From a virus, in IMG/VR virus record IMGVR_UViG_3300020156_000022, positions 1 through 64,000 of that record: 64,000 nucleotides of DNA. The stretch is one strand, 5' to 3'. Below the pieces are notes generated by a model. The model saw only the letters and a program-made list of their open reading frames with translations, did no database searches and was not told the origin of the DNA. Positions within the stretch are counted from its first letter, which is position 1, and each line of letters begins with the position of its first letter. Shown piece after piece: positions 6,978 through 13,823 of the stretch. Made by a program: the position numbers and the translations under genes.

Positions 6978-7577
6978 TTACTCGCTGTCAGTCTTCTCGT
7001 CAACCTTGGACTTAAGCTCGTTCAGAGTAACCTCGCTACCCTCAGCCTCAATCTCGGCCATCAGCTCAAGAATGTCCTCATCAGAGAGGTTAGTCTCGTC
7101 GGTTACCTCTCGCATTGCAGCAGTGTTGCCCGTAACCTCATCAAGCAGCTCATCAACCTGAGCCTGCTCAGCGGTAATCTGCTGCGTTACAAGTTCATCG
7201 CCAGCAGCCTGAGCATCCGTGTCAGGGTTGGCAATGGCCTTCTGCGCACTATGGTAAGCCTCAACAATATCGGCCTTGATTCGGCCACGGTCACCAACAT
7301 CATAACCATTAGCCTTAGCCCACTCACGAACCTTAGCAAGCTCACCAGAAGCCTTGGGAGCGCTCTTTGCAGGGTTAACAACCTCAACGGTGCGGGAAGC
7401 GGCAACATACTTAGCCAGCTTCTCAAGGTGGTTAGCGAAGTGCTTACGGTTCGCCTCACCAAGCTCAATCTCTCGCTTCTGACCGTTCGTAGGATCGAAG
7501 AAGACAACAGTCTCAACGCCATTCTGAATCCGCTCATCCAGCGAATCGGTCAGGATGGTGGTAGTAACAGTAGCCAT
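6978..7577 (-). CDS. lsr2: Lsr2-like nucleoid-associated protein, 199 aa
   Basis: N-terminal dimerisation part (MATVTTTILTDSLDERIQNG, VVFFDPTNGQKREIELGEAN) and C-terminal DNA-binding part (VREWAKANGYDVGDRGRIKADIVEAYH, residues about 84-112, with the RGR minor-groove hook) follow the Lsr2 pattern. Lsr2 silences AT-rich foreign DNA in actinobacteria. This copy carries an extra acidic tail of about 85 residues that host Lsr2 lacks, which might make it a competitor or dominant-negative. Own promoter (7632-7660) with a leader hairpin GGAGCAAC/GTTGCTCC-like at about 7598-7616, and own terminator. Confidence 0.9.
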   Translation of the reverse strand: MATVTTTILTDSLDERIQNGVETVVFFDPTNGQKREIELGEANRKHFANHLEKLAKYVAASRTVEVVNPAKSAPKASGELAKVREWAKANGYDVGDRGRIKADIVEAYHSAQKAIANPDTDAQAAGDELVTQQITAEQAQVDELLDEVTGNTAAMREVTDETNLSDEDILELMAEIEAEGSEVTLNELKSKVDEKTDSE

Positions 7578-7631
7578 AGTGTGATCTTACCTTTCAGGTT
7601 GTGGAGCATTGTTGCTCCGTTGATGGGTAGA

Positions 7632-7660
7632 ACATTACTCGAAAATTTCTTGGCTGTCAA
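7632..7660 (-). promoter_or_regulatory. Promoter TTGACA-N17-TAATGT (lsr2)
   Basis: -35 at 7655-7660 touches the 3' end of the ncRNA at 7659-7777; -10 at 7632-7637. Confidence 0.75.
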
Positions 7661-7777
7661 GTTGCCCGGTCTGACTAGTTTACCAGACTGTAATCAGCGC
7701 AGCACGGTCTCGGCTACCCACACGATAAGGCTTTCGCCCAGGTGGACCCCACGGTTTAGCTGACTAGCGGGCAACTT
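7659..7777 (-). ncRNA. Stand-alone structured RNA, about 119 nt
   Basis: Ends pair perfectly over ten bases (AAGTTGCCCG/CGGGCAACTT). The interior has a GGC-GAAA-GCC tetraloop hairpin and no ORF. Its own promoter (7780-7808) lies a few bases upstream and the lsr2 promoter begins at its 3' end. Not tRNA-like; family not recognised. Confidence 0.6.
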
Positions 7778-7779
7778 GA

Positions 7780-7808
7780 AACTTACTAGGTCTTACTCAG
7801 TTTGTCAA
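7780..7808 (-). promoter_or_regulatory. Promoter TTGACA-N17-TAAGTT
   Basis: -35 at 7803-7808, -10 at 7780-7785; drives the structured RNA 7659-7777. Confidence 0.7.
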
Positions 7809-8038
7809 GCTCGCTTCGCATTGACAGATTCAATATAGAGCTGCACTCTGGACTTGAATGGTTGACTGAGATACTCATCTCGCCGCTCAAGATGGGTGCT
7901 TGTCGGCTTTCCATAGTTATGCACAGTAATACTGAAACACCTTTGCCCCGGCTGTGCACCACACTTAGGACAAACTCTCATGCTTTTACCAGGAGTGGCA
8001 AGTGCCTTTACAGCCTTAGCTCTTGACTTAGCTTGCAC
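7805..8038 (-). CDS. Zinc-ribbon protein, 77 aa, GTG start
   Basis: CPKCGAQPGQRC followed by a His (THLERRDEY) is the metal-binding pattern common in short actinophage proteins. The GTG start follows AGGGAT; an internal ATG at residue 20 is possible. Confidence 0.75.
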   Translation of the reverse strand: MQAKSRAKAVKALATPGKSMRVCPKCGAQPGQRCFSITVHNYGKPTSTHLERRDEYLSQPFKSRVQLYIESVNAKRA

Positions 8039-8062
8039 GAAGATCTATCCCTTCAAATAAAA

Positions 8063-8126
8063 CGGGCAGGTATGGTGATCATCTGCTTCTCTGTCTTTCG
8101 ACTCCACATACTACCATACCTGCCCG
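8063..8126 (-). terminator. Hairpin terminator
   Basis: Arms cgggcaggtatggt / accatacctgcccg, 3' of the 8185-8367 gene, with a long 36-base loop. Confidence 0.6.
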
Positions 8127-8184
8127 GGGCACTACAATATGTCAAGACATTCTGTAGTGCCCAACCCTATCAGAATACCTGGTC

Positions 8185-8367
8185 TTACATCTCAGATGCG
8201 AGCTTACAACCATTGCTCCAAGTATACACAAGGTTAATACCAACCTTCTGCTCAAGCTCTAGGCAACTGCGCCGCTCATAATTAGCATCGATACAGCCAA
8301 TTATTAAACCACCAACAATTACACCAAGAATCCATCCTACGACTGCTGCAAAAAACCTATCCGGCAT
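8185..8367 (-). CDS. Membrane protein, 60 aa
   Basis: N-terminal transmembrane segment (FFAAVVGWILGVIVGGLIIG) and a small Cys-containing tail. Start at 8367 after AAAGGG. Confidence 0.7.
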   Translation of the reverse strand: MPDRFFAAVVGWILGVIVGGLIIGCIDANYERRSCLELEQKVGINLVYTWSNGCKLASEM

Positions 8368-8455
8368 AAAGACCCTTTCATAGGAGTTTGGTCTCAGCAA
8401 GTCAAGTTGTGTTAGCCCTGACTGTTCAGGTTACGTCTGCCTGCTGATGAAAACT

Positions 8456-8484
8456 ACCTTACTAGGTCGTTGCCCGGCTGTCAA
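8456..8484 (-). promoter_or_regulatory. Promoter TTGACA-N17-TAAGGT
   Basis: -35 at 8479-8484, -10 at 8456-8461; drives 8185-8367. Confidence 0.65.
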
Positions 8485-8696
8485 GACTGAATCTCGTCAA
8501 AATCTAGCAGGATGACAGTATGGCAACGCCAATACCTAGGATTCATAGCTGCCATGAAGGCAGACAGCTTGGTCGGATAGTAGTCATAAAAACTGACATC
8601 GTTCGAGCTGTGATAGACCACATAGCGAAAACGAGTCGGCTTTTTCTGATTCCTACGCATCGCACTGATCTGCTGGGAAACAAGATCCTTCGTCAT
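8481..8696 (-). CDS. Hypothetical protein, 71 aa
   Basis: Tyr-rich (RYVVYHSSNDVSFYDYYPTK). RBS GAGGATAA. Not recognised. Confidence 0.75.
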   Translation of the reverse strand: MTKDLVSQQISAMRRNQKKPTRFRYVVYHSSNDVSFYDYYPTKLSAFMAAMNPRYWRCHTVILLDFDEIQS

Positions 8697-8717
8697 AATT
8701 ATCCTCTCAAAGGAAAA

Positions 8718-8745
8718 GTCCCTGCCAACATCTGCTGACAGGGAC
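8718..8745 (-). terminator. Hairpin terminator
   Basis: Arms gtccctg / cagggac with extra internal pairs, 3' of 8772-8939. Confidence 0.55.
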
Positions 8746-8746
8746 T

Positions 8747-8775
8747 AACTTACCAGGAACAGCTCAGGCTGTCAA
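8747..8775 (-). promoter_or_regulatory. Promoter TTGACA-N17-TAAGTT
   Basis: -35 at 8770-8775 overlaps the end of the upstream gene; -10 at 8747-8752; drives 8481-8696. Confidence 0.65.
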
Positions 8776-8939
8776 CCGTGACGAGCTTTGCGGAACAGCC
8801 ACATAATGCCAACAATAATCAGAGCAATTCCGAGGATGTTTGGCGGTATAAGCTCAAAAGCAGCCTGGATAGCATTGAACAATGTAGCAACTAAGTCAGA
8901 AATGCCGTTGAATGCACTCTCGACATCCTTGTTTTCCAT
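8772..8939 (-). CDS. Small membrane protein, 55 aa
   Basis: Acidic/neutral N-terminal helix, then one transmembrane segment (ILGIALIIVGIMWLF) and a basic end. Holin-like size, but no lysis genes are adjacent. RBS GAAAGGA. Confidence 0.7.
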   Translation of the reverse strand: MENKDVESAFNGISDLVATLFNAIQAAFELIPPNILGIALIIVGIMWLFRKARHG

Positions 8940-9040
8940 TGTGATCCTTTCAGTATTAGGTAGAATTACATCGGGCGAGCGGCGCATAAACACTCTTTCG
9001 CTTAAACCTGCACTCTTACCTAGTGTTAGGCCCGAATTGC

Positions 9041-9093
9041 AATGGGGGTGAGTTACTCCCAATCAACAATAAGATTCATAACTCACCCCCATT
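9041..9093 (-). terminator. Hairpin terminator
   Basis: Fourteen-base arms aatgggggtgagtt / aactcacccccatt, beginning two bases after the stop of 9096-9191. Confidence 0.7.
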
Positions 9094-9095
9094 CT

Positions 9096-9191
9096 TTATT
9101 TAGCTTTAGGTCCACTACATGCGTGGCCGAATGGACCTATTTCTTTGCCGCATACACTACAGTGTCGTGGGCTATGAGCAATTAGCTCCAC
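9096..9191 (-). CDS. Micro zinc-ribbon protein, 31 aa, GTG start
   Basis: CSVCGKEIGPFGHAC fits a C2HC knuckle. The GTG overlaps the end of the 82-aa gene and follows TAGGAG. Confidence 0.6.
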   Translation of the reverse strand: MELIAHSPRHCSVCGKEIGPFGHACSGPKAK

Positions 9192-9430
9192 ATGCTCCTA
9201 CCCTTACGGGGTTCAGGAGCCTTACCTACACCCTGAGCACCCTTGCGACCGTTCTTAAGGTCAGAAAGTCCAGCGCGGATATCGCCACCACGCTTTACCT
9301 CTCCTCGTGCACGACGCTTCAGGTCTTCGATTTCCTTCTTAGACTTACCCTTTAGGGCACGAGGATTACCTAGAAGCTCCTCAGCCTCAGATAGACTGAG
9401 AGAATCCTTCTTGCCACCAAAAAGACCCAT
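9182..9430 (-). CDS. Small basic protein, 82 aa
   Basis: Helical acidic start (SLSEAEELLGNP) then Lys/Arg/Gly-rich. Not recognised; DNA-binding plausible from charge only. Confidence 0.7.
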   Translation of the reverse strand: MGLFGGKKDSLSLSEAEELLGNPRALKGKSKKEIEDLKRRARGEVKRGGDIRAGLSDLKNGRKGAQGVGKAPEPRKGRSMWS

Positions 9431-9444
9431 TACTTAGCTACTCC

Positions 9445-9591
9445 TTAGTTTTTCTCTGCATTTGCCCGACGGGCACGATTGATTGCTACATTCTCTCGTG
9501 CTGCGAGAATTCGCTTCAGTTTAGCACGATCAGCCGCAATAGCCTCAGGTTGAGACTGGCCGTAGGTCTTGCCACCACACATAGAGCACAT
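9445..9591 (-). CDS. Small zinc-knuckle protein, 48 aa
   Basis: MCSMCGGKTYG start, then a basic helix. RBS GAGGAG. Confidence 0.65.
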   Translation of the reverse strand: MCSMCGGKTYGQSQPEAIAADRAKLKRILAARENVAINRARRANAEKN

Positions 9592-9650
9592 GAGATTGTT
9601 CTCCTCGGGTTGATTATGTCTTGGTTAGTCTAGCAGAGCTACAACCAAGA

Positions 9651-9827
9651 TCACAACACTACCGACAAGTAGATAGTACCAAAGATCAAGGTGACACTAA
9701 AACAGAAACTTACCAAAGTGCTGATGGACATGAACTTATATGCATTGGTGTAATAGTCAATAATAGGAATTATTGTCGTTACTAGCCAGCCACAAAGAAT
9801 AATAAGGAGCACAGGAAGGTTAGACAT
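9651..9827 (-). CDS. Membrane protein, 58 aa
   Basis: Two hydrophobic helices (LPVLLIILCGWLVTTIIPII, LVSFCFSVTLIFGTIYLSVV). Start at 9827 after AAAGGGTAA. Confidence 0.75.
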   Translation of the reverse strand: MSNLPVLLIILCGWLVTTIIPIIDYYTNAYKFMSISTLVSFCFSVTLIFGTIYLSVVL

Positions 9828-9831
9828 AGCG

Positions 9832-10035
9832 TTACCCTTTCTTTTTCTTAGCTTCAGTAAAGATTCGGACGCTGCCGATTTGCTCAACAAATTCGTCAAT
9901 CTCATCAACAGAAACTTCAGAATCGAGAATAAGAGGGTCACCTACACGCATAACCTTAATTACAGACCCAGCTAGATACGGCTTACCGACTTCATAAGTA
10001 CGGCCATCCATTCCAACTACTGTATAAATACGCAT
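9832..10035 (-). CDS. Hypothetical protein, 67 aa
   Basis: Start MRIYTVVG at 10035 after GGAGGGG. Beta-rich with a basic KKKKG end. Not recognised. Confidence 0.75.
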   Translation of the reverse strand: MRIYTVVGMDGRTYEVGKPYLAGSVIKVMRVGDPLILDSEVSVDEIDEFVEQIGSVRIFTEAKKKKG

Positions 10036-10067
10036 CAGATCCCCTCCTTCGTTGTTAACGTGAAGTA

Positions 10068-10096
10068 ACTCTAGCATTACTCGAAGGGGCTGTCAA
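10068..10096 (-). promoter_or_regulatory. Promoter TTGACA-N17-TAGAGT
   Basis: -35 at 10091-10096, -10 at 10068-10073; drives 9832-10035. Confidence 0.65.
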
Positions 10097-10451
10097 GTAG
10101 GTCTGTCAACCTAACAGGATCAGGCTCAGGAGCTAACCCATAGCGTACACGCTTAGCATCTCGCTCGCAAGCCCTACACCTACGATGCAGATACCCGTCC
10201 TGTTCTTCCAGGCGAACATTATCCCCTGAATACGGGTGATTCCTAGGGCAGACAGGCTTTAGGTTGTTGCTGCTACGTAATAATTGCTCTAATGATTTAA
10301 CAGGAGGCTTTTTATGTTCATAAGAAACTCCCATTCTTTTATTCTGCGTATACCTTTTTTGAGCTTCGGCATGGCAAGGGCGACAATATGAGAATTTGCC
10401 TTTAACATATCTATCAAAGGCACCACACTGCTTGCAAGGTTCATCTCTCAT
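10077..10451 (-). CDS. Double zinc-finger protein, 124 aa
   Basis: N-terminal CKQCG...CRPCH ribbon and C-terminal CPRNHPYSGDNV...CRACERDAKR ribbon; the second resembles the zinc part of HNH/endonuclease VII proteins, but no His-Asn-His triad is complete. Probably a DNA-binding relative. Confidence 0.7.
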   Translation of the reverse strand: MRDEPCKQCGAFDRYVKGKFSYCRPCHAEAQKRYTQNKRMGVSYEHKKPPVKSLEQLLRSSNNLKPVCPRNHPYSGDNVRLEEQDGYLHRRCRACERDAKRVRYGLAPEPDPVRLTDLLDSPFE

Positions 10452-10483
10452 ATTGCCGCCCTTCGACTAATCAGTATTAGTAA

Positions 10484-10624
10484 TTAATCGACTAACTCAA
10501 TAATAGTAATAACAAAAAATCCTCCTGCGACCCCAAATAGCAAATATTGAAGTAGCCCTGTTGTTGTATTTGCTGCAATTATGGCTAGCAAGGTTACTAT
10601 AATAGCCCACTGGAAATTTTGCAT
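10484..10624 (-). CDS. Small membrane protein, 46 aa
   Basis: Two hydrophobic stretches (WAIIVTLLAIIAA, LLFGVAGGFFVITIIELV). Directly after 10625-10834. Confidence 0.65.
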   Translation of the reverse strand: MQNFQWAIIVTLLAIIAANTTTGLLQYLLFGVAGGFFVITIIELVD

Positions 10625-10834
10625 TTAACTAATACCTGCCGCACTCATAGGGTAGACGATCCAAATTCCCCAACCCAGGATAGCTGTCAGAAAGATCAGG
10701 AACACACCTACCACCAACGCTTTAACGCTGCCTGCCTCAAAGCCGTAACCGACACTGCCAATTGCAGAGCATGCTGAAATTATAGTTGCAATAATTAGCA
10801 ATACCCATACTAGGGTAGCCACTTGATAAGACAT
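10625..10834 (-). CDS. Membrane protein, 69 aa
   Basis: Two transmembrane helices (VATLVWVLLIIATIISACSA, ALVVGVFLIFLTAILGWGIW). Confidence 0.75.
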   Translation of the reverse strand: MSYQVATLVWVLLIIATIISACSAIGSVGYGFEAGSVKALVVGVFLIFLTAILGWGIWIVYPMSAAGIS

Positions 10835-10840
10835 AGTGCT

Positions 10841-11098
10841 CTATTCCTTATATTCATCTTGACTGGTAATGTGGAAGAATCCACAGCCGCCTTCGTCAAT
10901 TTCACATTCATATACCCTGACAGGCACCTTATTCCTATCAGAACTAGATCGTATTTCATCTACAGCAATTTGGGCTCGGTATCCTGTAGTAAATACAGTC
11001 TTATCCGGGAACCTCCAACACTTCGGAACTGAACGACGTTCCTCCTTAATTGGAGGAAGATAGGTGTCTAGTTCAATTCGCTTATTCTTGCGTCCCAT
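10841..11098 (-). CDS. Hypothetical protein, 85 aa
   Basis: C-terminal YECEIDEGGCGFFHIT looks like a worn zinc ribbon of the form C...C-x2-FH found in small actinophage proteins. Basic N-terminus. Confidence 0.75.
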   Translation of the reverse strand: MGRKNKRIELDTYLPPIKEERRSVPKCWRFPDKTVFTTGYRAQIAVDEIRSSSDRNKVPVRVYECEIDEGGCGFFHITSQDEYKE

Positions 11099-11137
11099 TA
11101 GTTTCCTTTTACCATGATCATAATTTTATCAAAAAGA

Positions 11138-11161
11138 TAGGTGACCCTTTCGAGTCACCTA
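11138..11161 (-). terminator. Hairpin terminator
   Basis: Arms taggtgac / gtcaccta, 3' of 11173-11625. Confidence 0.65.
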
Positions 11162-11172
11162 CCAAAGATTTA

Positions 11173-11625
11173 TTACACCTTCACAAGGCTCTTACGTCGC
11201 TTCTCGTCTCGATCGATAAGAGGCTTCATCAATGCCACCAGTGCCGCAGCGCGATCACGACCTGCCTGCTCGCGAAGTTCACGTTGCTCCTCAGAAAGAG
11301 TCTCCGCACGGATAGCCTCAATCACACCATCGTCGTTAGCACGGTAAACAGTACCCGCATCGCGACATGCCTCACACTTGCTAGGACGTCGGCCACGACC
11401 AATAGTGGTTACCATGAACTTCTTACCACAAGGACAGTCACGCTCAACCTGCTCAGGCTTGCCCTCAATATTCTGCTTACCACGAGGAGCAACAGGAACC
11501 TTGTATGCCTTACAAGCATTGCAGTTGACCTGAGGCCTGCCTCGCTTGATCTCTCGGTTGAAAGTCTTGGTGCACTCAGGGCTGAGCTGGTCACGGCAAG
11601 TCTCAATCGTGTACGAGATCTTCAT
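11173..11625 (-). CDS. Zinc-finger protein, 150 aa
   Basis: Six to eight Cys in three pairs (CRDQLSPEC, CNACKAYK, CPCGKKF...CEACRD) followed by an acidic/basic coiled C-terminus. Start MKISYT at 11625 after GAAAGGC. Likely nucleic-acid binding; family unknown. Confidence 0.75.
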   Translation of the reverse strand: MKISYTIETCRDQLSPECTKTFNREIKRGRPQVNCNACKAYKVPVAPRGKQNIEGKPEQVERDCPCGKKFMVTTIGRGRRPSKCEACRDAGTVYRANDDGVIEAIRAETLSEEQRELREQAGRDRAAALVALMKPLIDRDEKRRKSLVKV

Positions 11626-11654
11626 GGTGATTGCCTTTCGTTGAAGTTGTCTAC

Positions 11655-11683
11655 AGCTTAGCAACTAACCGCAGCGGTGTCAA
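11655..11683 (-). promoter_or_regulatory. Promoter TTGACA-N17-TAAGCT
   Basis: -35 at 11678-11683, -10 at 11655-11660; drives 11173-11625. Confidence 0.7.
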
Positions 11684-11689
11684 CTGCCT

Positions 11690-11920
11690 TCAGAAAACTA
11701 CTATGTGTAAGTCTCTGCCTTGATTATTGCGAGTCTCTATCAAATCGTGTAGAAAGGAAATCATATTATGTGATAAGTTGTTAATTCGAATTTCATGTGT
11801 CTTTTTTAGCTGCCACCACCTCTTACTTATTTTGTAGCTAGAGGCTGGAAACATAATTTTTATGCCACTTATTACTAAACCATTCTTTTTTCCTTTACCA
11901 GAAATAAAGACAGTATTCAT
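11690..11920 (-). CDS. Hypothetical protein, 76 aa
   Basis: TAATG junction with the 79-aa gene upstream. Contains ISKRWWQLKKTHEIRINNLS. Not recognised. Confidence 0.65.
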   Translation of the reverse strand: MNTVFISGKGKKNGLVISGIKIMFPASSYKISKRWWQLKKTHEIRINNLSHNMISFLHDLIETRNNQGRDLHIVVF

Positions 11921-12159
11921 TATTCCTCTACTTTAACTTTGACCGCATGCCCTGCTGGCATTTCAAAGTCTCCTTGAGACGTATACAACGTCACCCAAGG
12001 TTCGCCGGTGTTGGCATCATACCACTCTGTACGCCGAAGCACAACGGCGTAGCCGAAGATAGCAAACTCGTTATCCCCGTATTCATCACCATCAAGATCC
12101 AGTTCAAAGTCTGGTTCGATATCTTCAGCAAGAACATCTTTACAAATATTTATACTCAT
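11920..12159 (-). CDS. Hypothetical acidic protein, 79 aa
   Basis: Asp/Glu-rich centre (EPDFELDLDGDEYGDN). No motif recognised. Confidence 0.75.
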   Translation of the reverse strand: MSINICKDVLAEDIEPDFELDLDGDEYGDNEFAIFGYAVVLRRTEWYDANTGEPWVTLYTSQGDFEMPAGHAVKVKVEE

Positions 12160-12188
12160 TATGTGTTTCCTTACTAACTTACGATAAA

Positions 12189-12212
12189 AGCCAGCCCATA
12201 AAAGAGCTGGCT
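12189..12212 (-). terminator. Hairpin terminator
   Basis: Arms agccagc / gctggct, eight bases after the stop of 12220-12363. Confidence 0.6.
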
Positions 12213-12219
12213 AACTAGC

Positions 12220-12363
12220 CTATACTCTGCCAGCACCTCGGCAAACAGAGCAAGAGAACTTACCTTTAATACCTGTCCCCTTGCAGGCTGCGCAGGTAGA
12301 GTATTTAGAATTCAATTTTTTGATAGCTGCGCTCACAGACTTCTGATCAACTTTCTTACCCAA
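12220..12363 (-). CDS. DnaJ-type zinc-finger peptide, 47 aa, TTG start
   Basis: Two CxxCxGxG-like units (CAACKGTG and CSVCRGAG), as in the central domain of DnaJ but without J domain or peptide-binding domains. TTG start after AGGAG. Similar peptides recur at 46647, 50393 and 51226. Confidence 0.65.
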   Translation of the reverse strand: MGKKVDQKSVSAAIKKLNSKYSTCAACKGTGIKGKFSCSVCRGAGRV

Positions 12364-12375
12364 AATACTAAGCTC

Positions 12376-12576
12376 CTAAAATATCTGATTCAGCACGAAT
12401 AAAGCTGGATAAATTAAAGTAAAATAAGTGCCAATAGCATAAATATGGTACTTCAAAGGAATGTCTTCCTCTGCGTATCCTTTATGCCTGGAAAATATTA
12501 CTAAGCCTTTTCTGATGGGATAAATTATTGCAAAGCAAAATGTTAGCCAAATTACTATTACTAGTAATACGTCCAT
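12376..12576 (-). CDS. Membrane protein, 66 aa
   Basis: Two transmembrane helices (LLVIVIWLTFCFAIIYPI, IYAIGTYFTLIYPALFVL). Confidence 0.75.
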   Translation of the reverse strand: MDVLLVIVIWLTFCFAIIYPIRKGLVIFSRHKGYAEEDIPLKYHIYAIGTYFTLIYPALFVLNQIF

Positions 12577-12580
12577 ATCA

Positions 12581-12637
12581 GTGACTTTCGATAGATGTCC
12601 TATTTATATGATTAGGATACCATCTATCGAAAGTCAC
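12581..12637 (-). terminator. Hairpin terminator, 17-base stem
   Basis: Arms gtgactttcgatagatg / catctatcgaaagtcac, after 12645-13019. A promoter is embedded in it (12614-12642). Confidence 0.7.
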
Positions 12638-12642
12638 GTCAA
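12614..12642 (-). promoter_or_regulatory. Promoter TTGACG-N17-TATCCT
   Basis: -35 at 12637-12642, -10 at 12614-12619, overlapping the terminator stem; drives 12376-12576. Confidence 0.5.
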
Positions 12643-12644
12643 CG

Positions 12645-13019
12645 TCACCAATAAACAGTCATCAGATACTTTCCTGAGGGAATGATGTCATCCTTGTATA
12701 GACGATGTAGCACATGCCTCACTTCAACGCGCTGACTATACGAATAAGGGCGATCTGAAAAACTATCGTATTCTGACATATCAAGGCCTAGTGTTTGACC
12801 TGTCCTGATCCATTCGGCAACAATATCATCGTCACCAATAAAATCAAGCTCAGACTCACCATCTACGGTGAACTGATGATAAGTATTCTGGTGAATCAAT
12901 TCATCAGGAACCATGAAACCAAGAATACTGATATCTAGATCGTAGACTTCCTTGACGAGATCTTCAAGATCTTTGTACCAGAAAACCCTGACGTTGTTTT
13001 CCATCTTAAGTGTTTGCAT
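12645..13019 (-). CDS. Hypothetical protein, 124 aa
   Basis: Acidic, aromatic-rich (FWYKDLEDLVKEVYDLD). Overlaps the previous gene by 14 bases. Not recognised. Confidence 0.75.
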   Translation of the reverse strand: MQTLKMENNVRVFWYKDLEDLVKEVYDLDISILGFMVPDELIHQNTYHQFTVDGESELDFIGDDDIVAEWIRTGQTLGLDMSEYDSFSDRPYSYSQRVEVRHVLHRLYKDDIIPSGKYLMTVYW

Positions 13020-13506
13020 AACGGGGAACCCTTCCAGAGCCTAGGTAATAAAAACGACGCATAAAGAAAATCTTGTTGTGTCCACTACATCCGTGGAAAT
13101 TGCGAGGGATAGGGCCAAGAACAATATTACCAGGAACAATAAGACTAATAGCTGCTGAACCGTAAAGTTCGGGCAACAAAACAGAGGGGTTTTCCTCCAG
13201 CACAAAGAATTTCGTCTCAGAAAGATCATAGTCGTGGGTCCTTCTTAGACGGCCAGTCCTGTTCTCATAACCTCGCAACCAAACCCTGTAATCGTTTGCT
13301 GTAGCTGGGCGGCAGAATTGCAAGAATTCCTCCCTGCGCTCCCAAACCAGATCTTCTGGGCTTCGTTGTTTAGGCTCTTCTGAGTTTACTTCAATTTTAC
13401 TTAGAAGTATAGCTGAGAATTTGATAATGTCCTCAGCAGCGGAACGTGCAAGCTTGAGATGATGTGCAATCCAAGCCTTATCGTCAGCAGTGAGATAACT
13501 ATTCAT
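13006..13506 (-). CDS. Hypothetical protein, 166 aa
   Basis: Start MNSYLTADDK at 13506 after AGAGGAA. N-terminal helical, C-terminal beta/aromatic-rich with one CxGH. Promoter at 13565-13593. Confidence 0.75.
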   Translation of the reverse strand: MNSYLTADDKAWIAHHLKLARSAAEDIIKFSAILLSKIEVNSEEPKQRSPEDLVWERREEFLQFCRPATANDYRVWLRGYENRTGRLRRTHDYDLSETKFFVLEENPSVLLPELYGSAAISLIVPGNIVLGPIPRNFHGCSGHNKIFFMRRFYYLGSGRVPRYANT

Positions 13507-13564
13507 AGCGATTCCTCTACAGTAATAATCTCTGGGTTGCAATTACAACCTCGGCATGGCTAAG

Positions 13565-13593
13565 ACACTACCAGGTGGTCAACGAGATGTCAA
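13565..13593 (-). promoter_or_regulatory. Promoter TTGACA-N17-TAGTGT
   Basis: -35 at 13588-13593 and -10 at 13565-13570; overlaps the hairpin at 13571-13601. Confidence 0.65.
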
Positions 13594-13601
13594 CCACCTG
13601 G
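13571..13601 (-). terminator. Hairpin terminator
   Basis: Arms ccaggtggt / accacctgg, after 13611-13823. Confidence 0.65.
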
Positions 13602-13610
13602 CAAAATTAC

Positions 13611-13823
13611 TTAGTTTGCCTGCTCAGCATACATAACTAGTTCCCCAGCTTCCTCACGCATAACAAGCCGGGTATTGTCAGGGAAATTACTATCCCAAAA
13701 ATCTTTATCCCGAGAAATAACTACCCTACCACCTAATAGGTGAGTCAGCCACCATACTACCGCGACCACCTGATCCATATGTTCAGGATCGAATAGCTCT
13801 TCATCAACTAATTCATCCATCAT
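13611..13823 (-). CDS. Hypothetical acidic protein, 70 aa
   Basis: Overlaps the thymidylate synthase stop (ATGA type), so coupled to it. Not recognised. Confidence 0.7.
   Translation of the reverse strand: MMDELVDEELFDPEHMDQVVAVVWWLTHLLGGRVVISRDKDFWDSNFPDNTRLVMREEAGELVMYAEQAN

Noticed and set aside
9651-9941. Long start for the 9651 membrane gene
   Set aside because: It overlaps 9832-10035 fully out of frame; ATG 9827 has AAAGGG.
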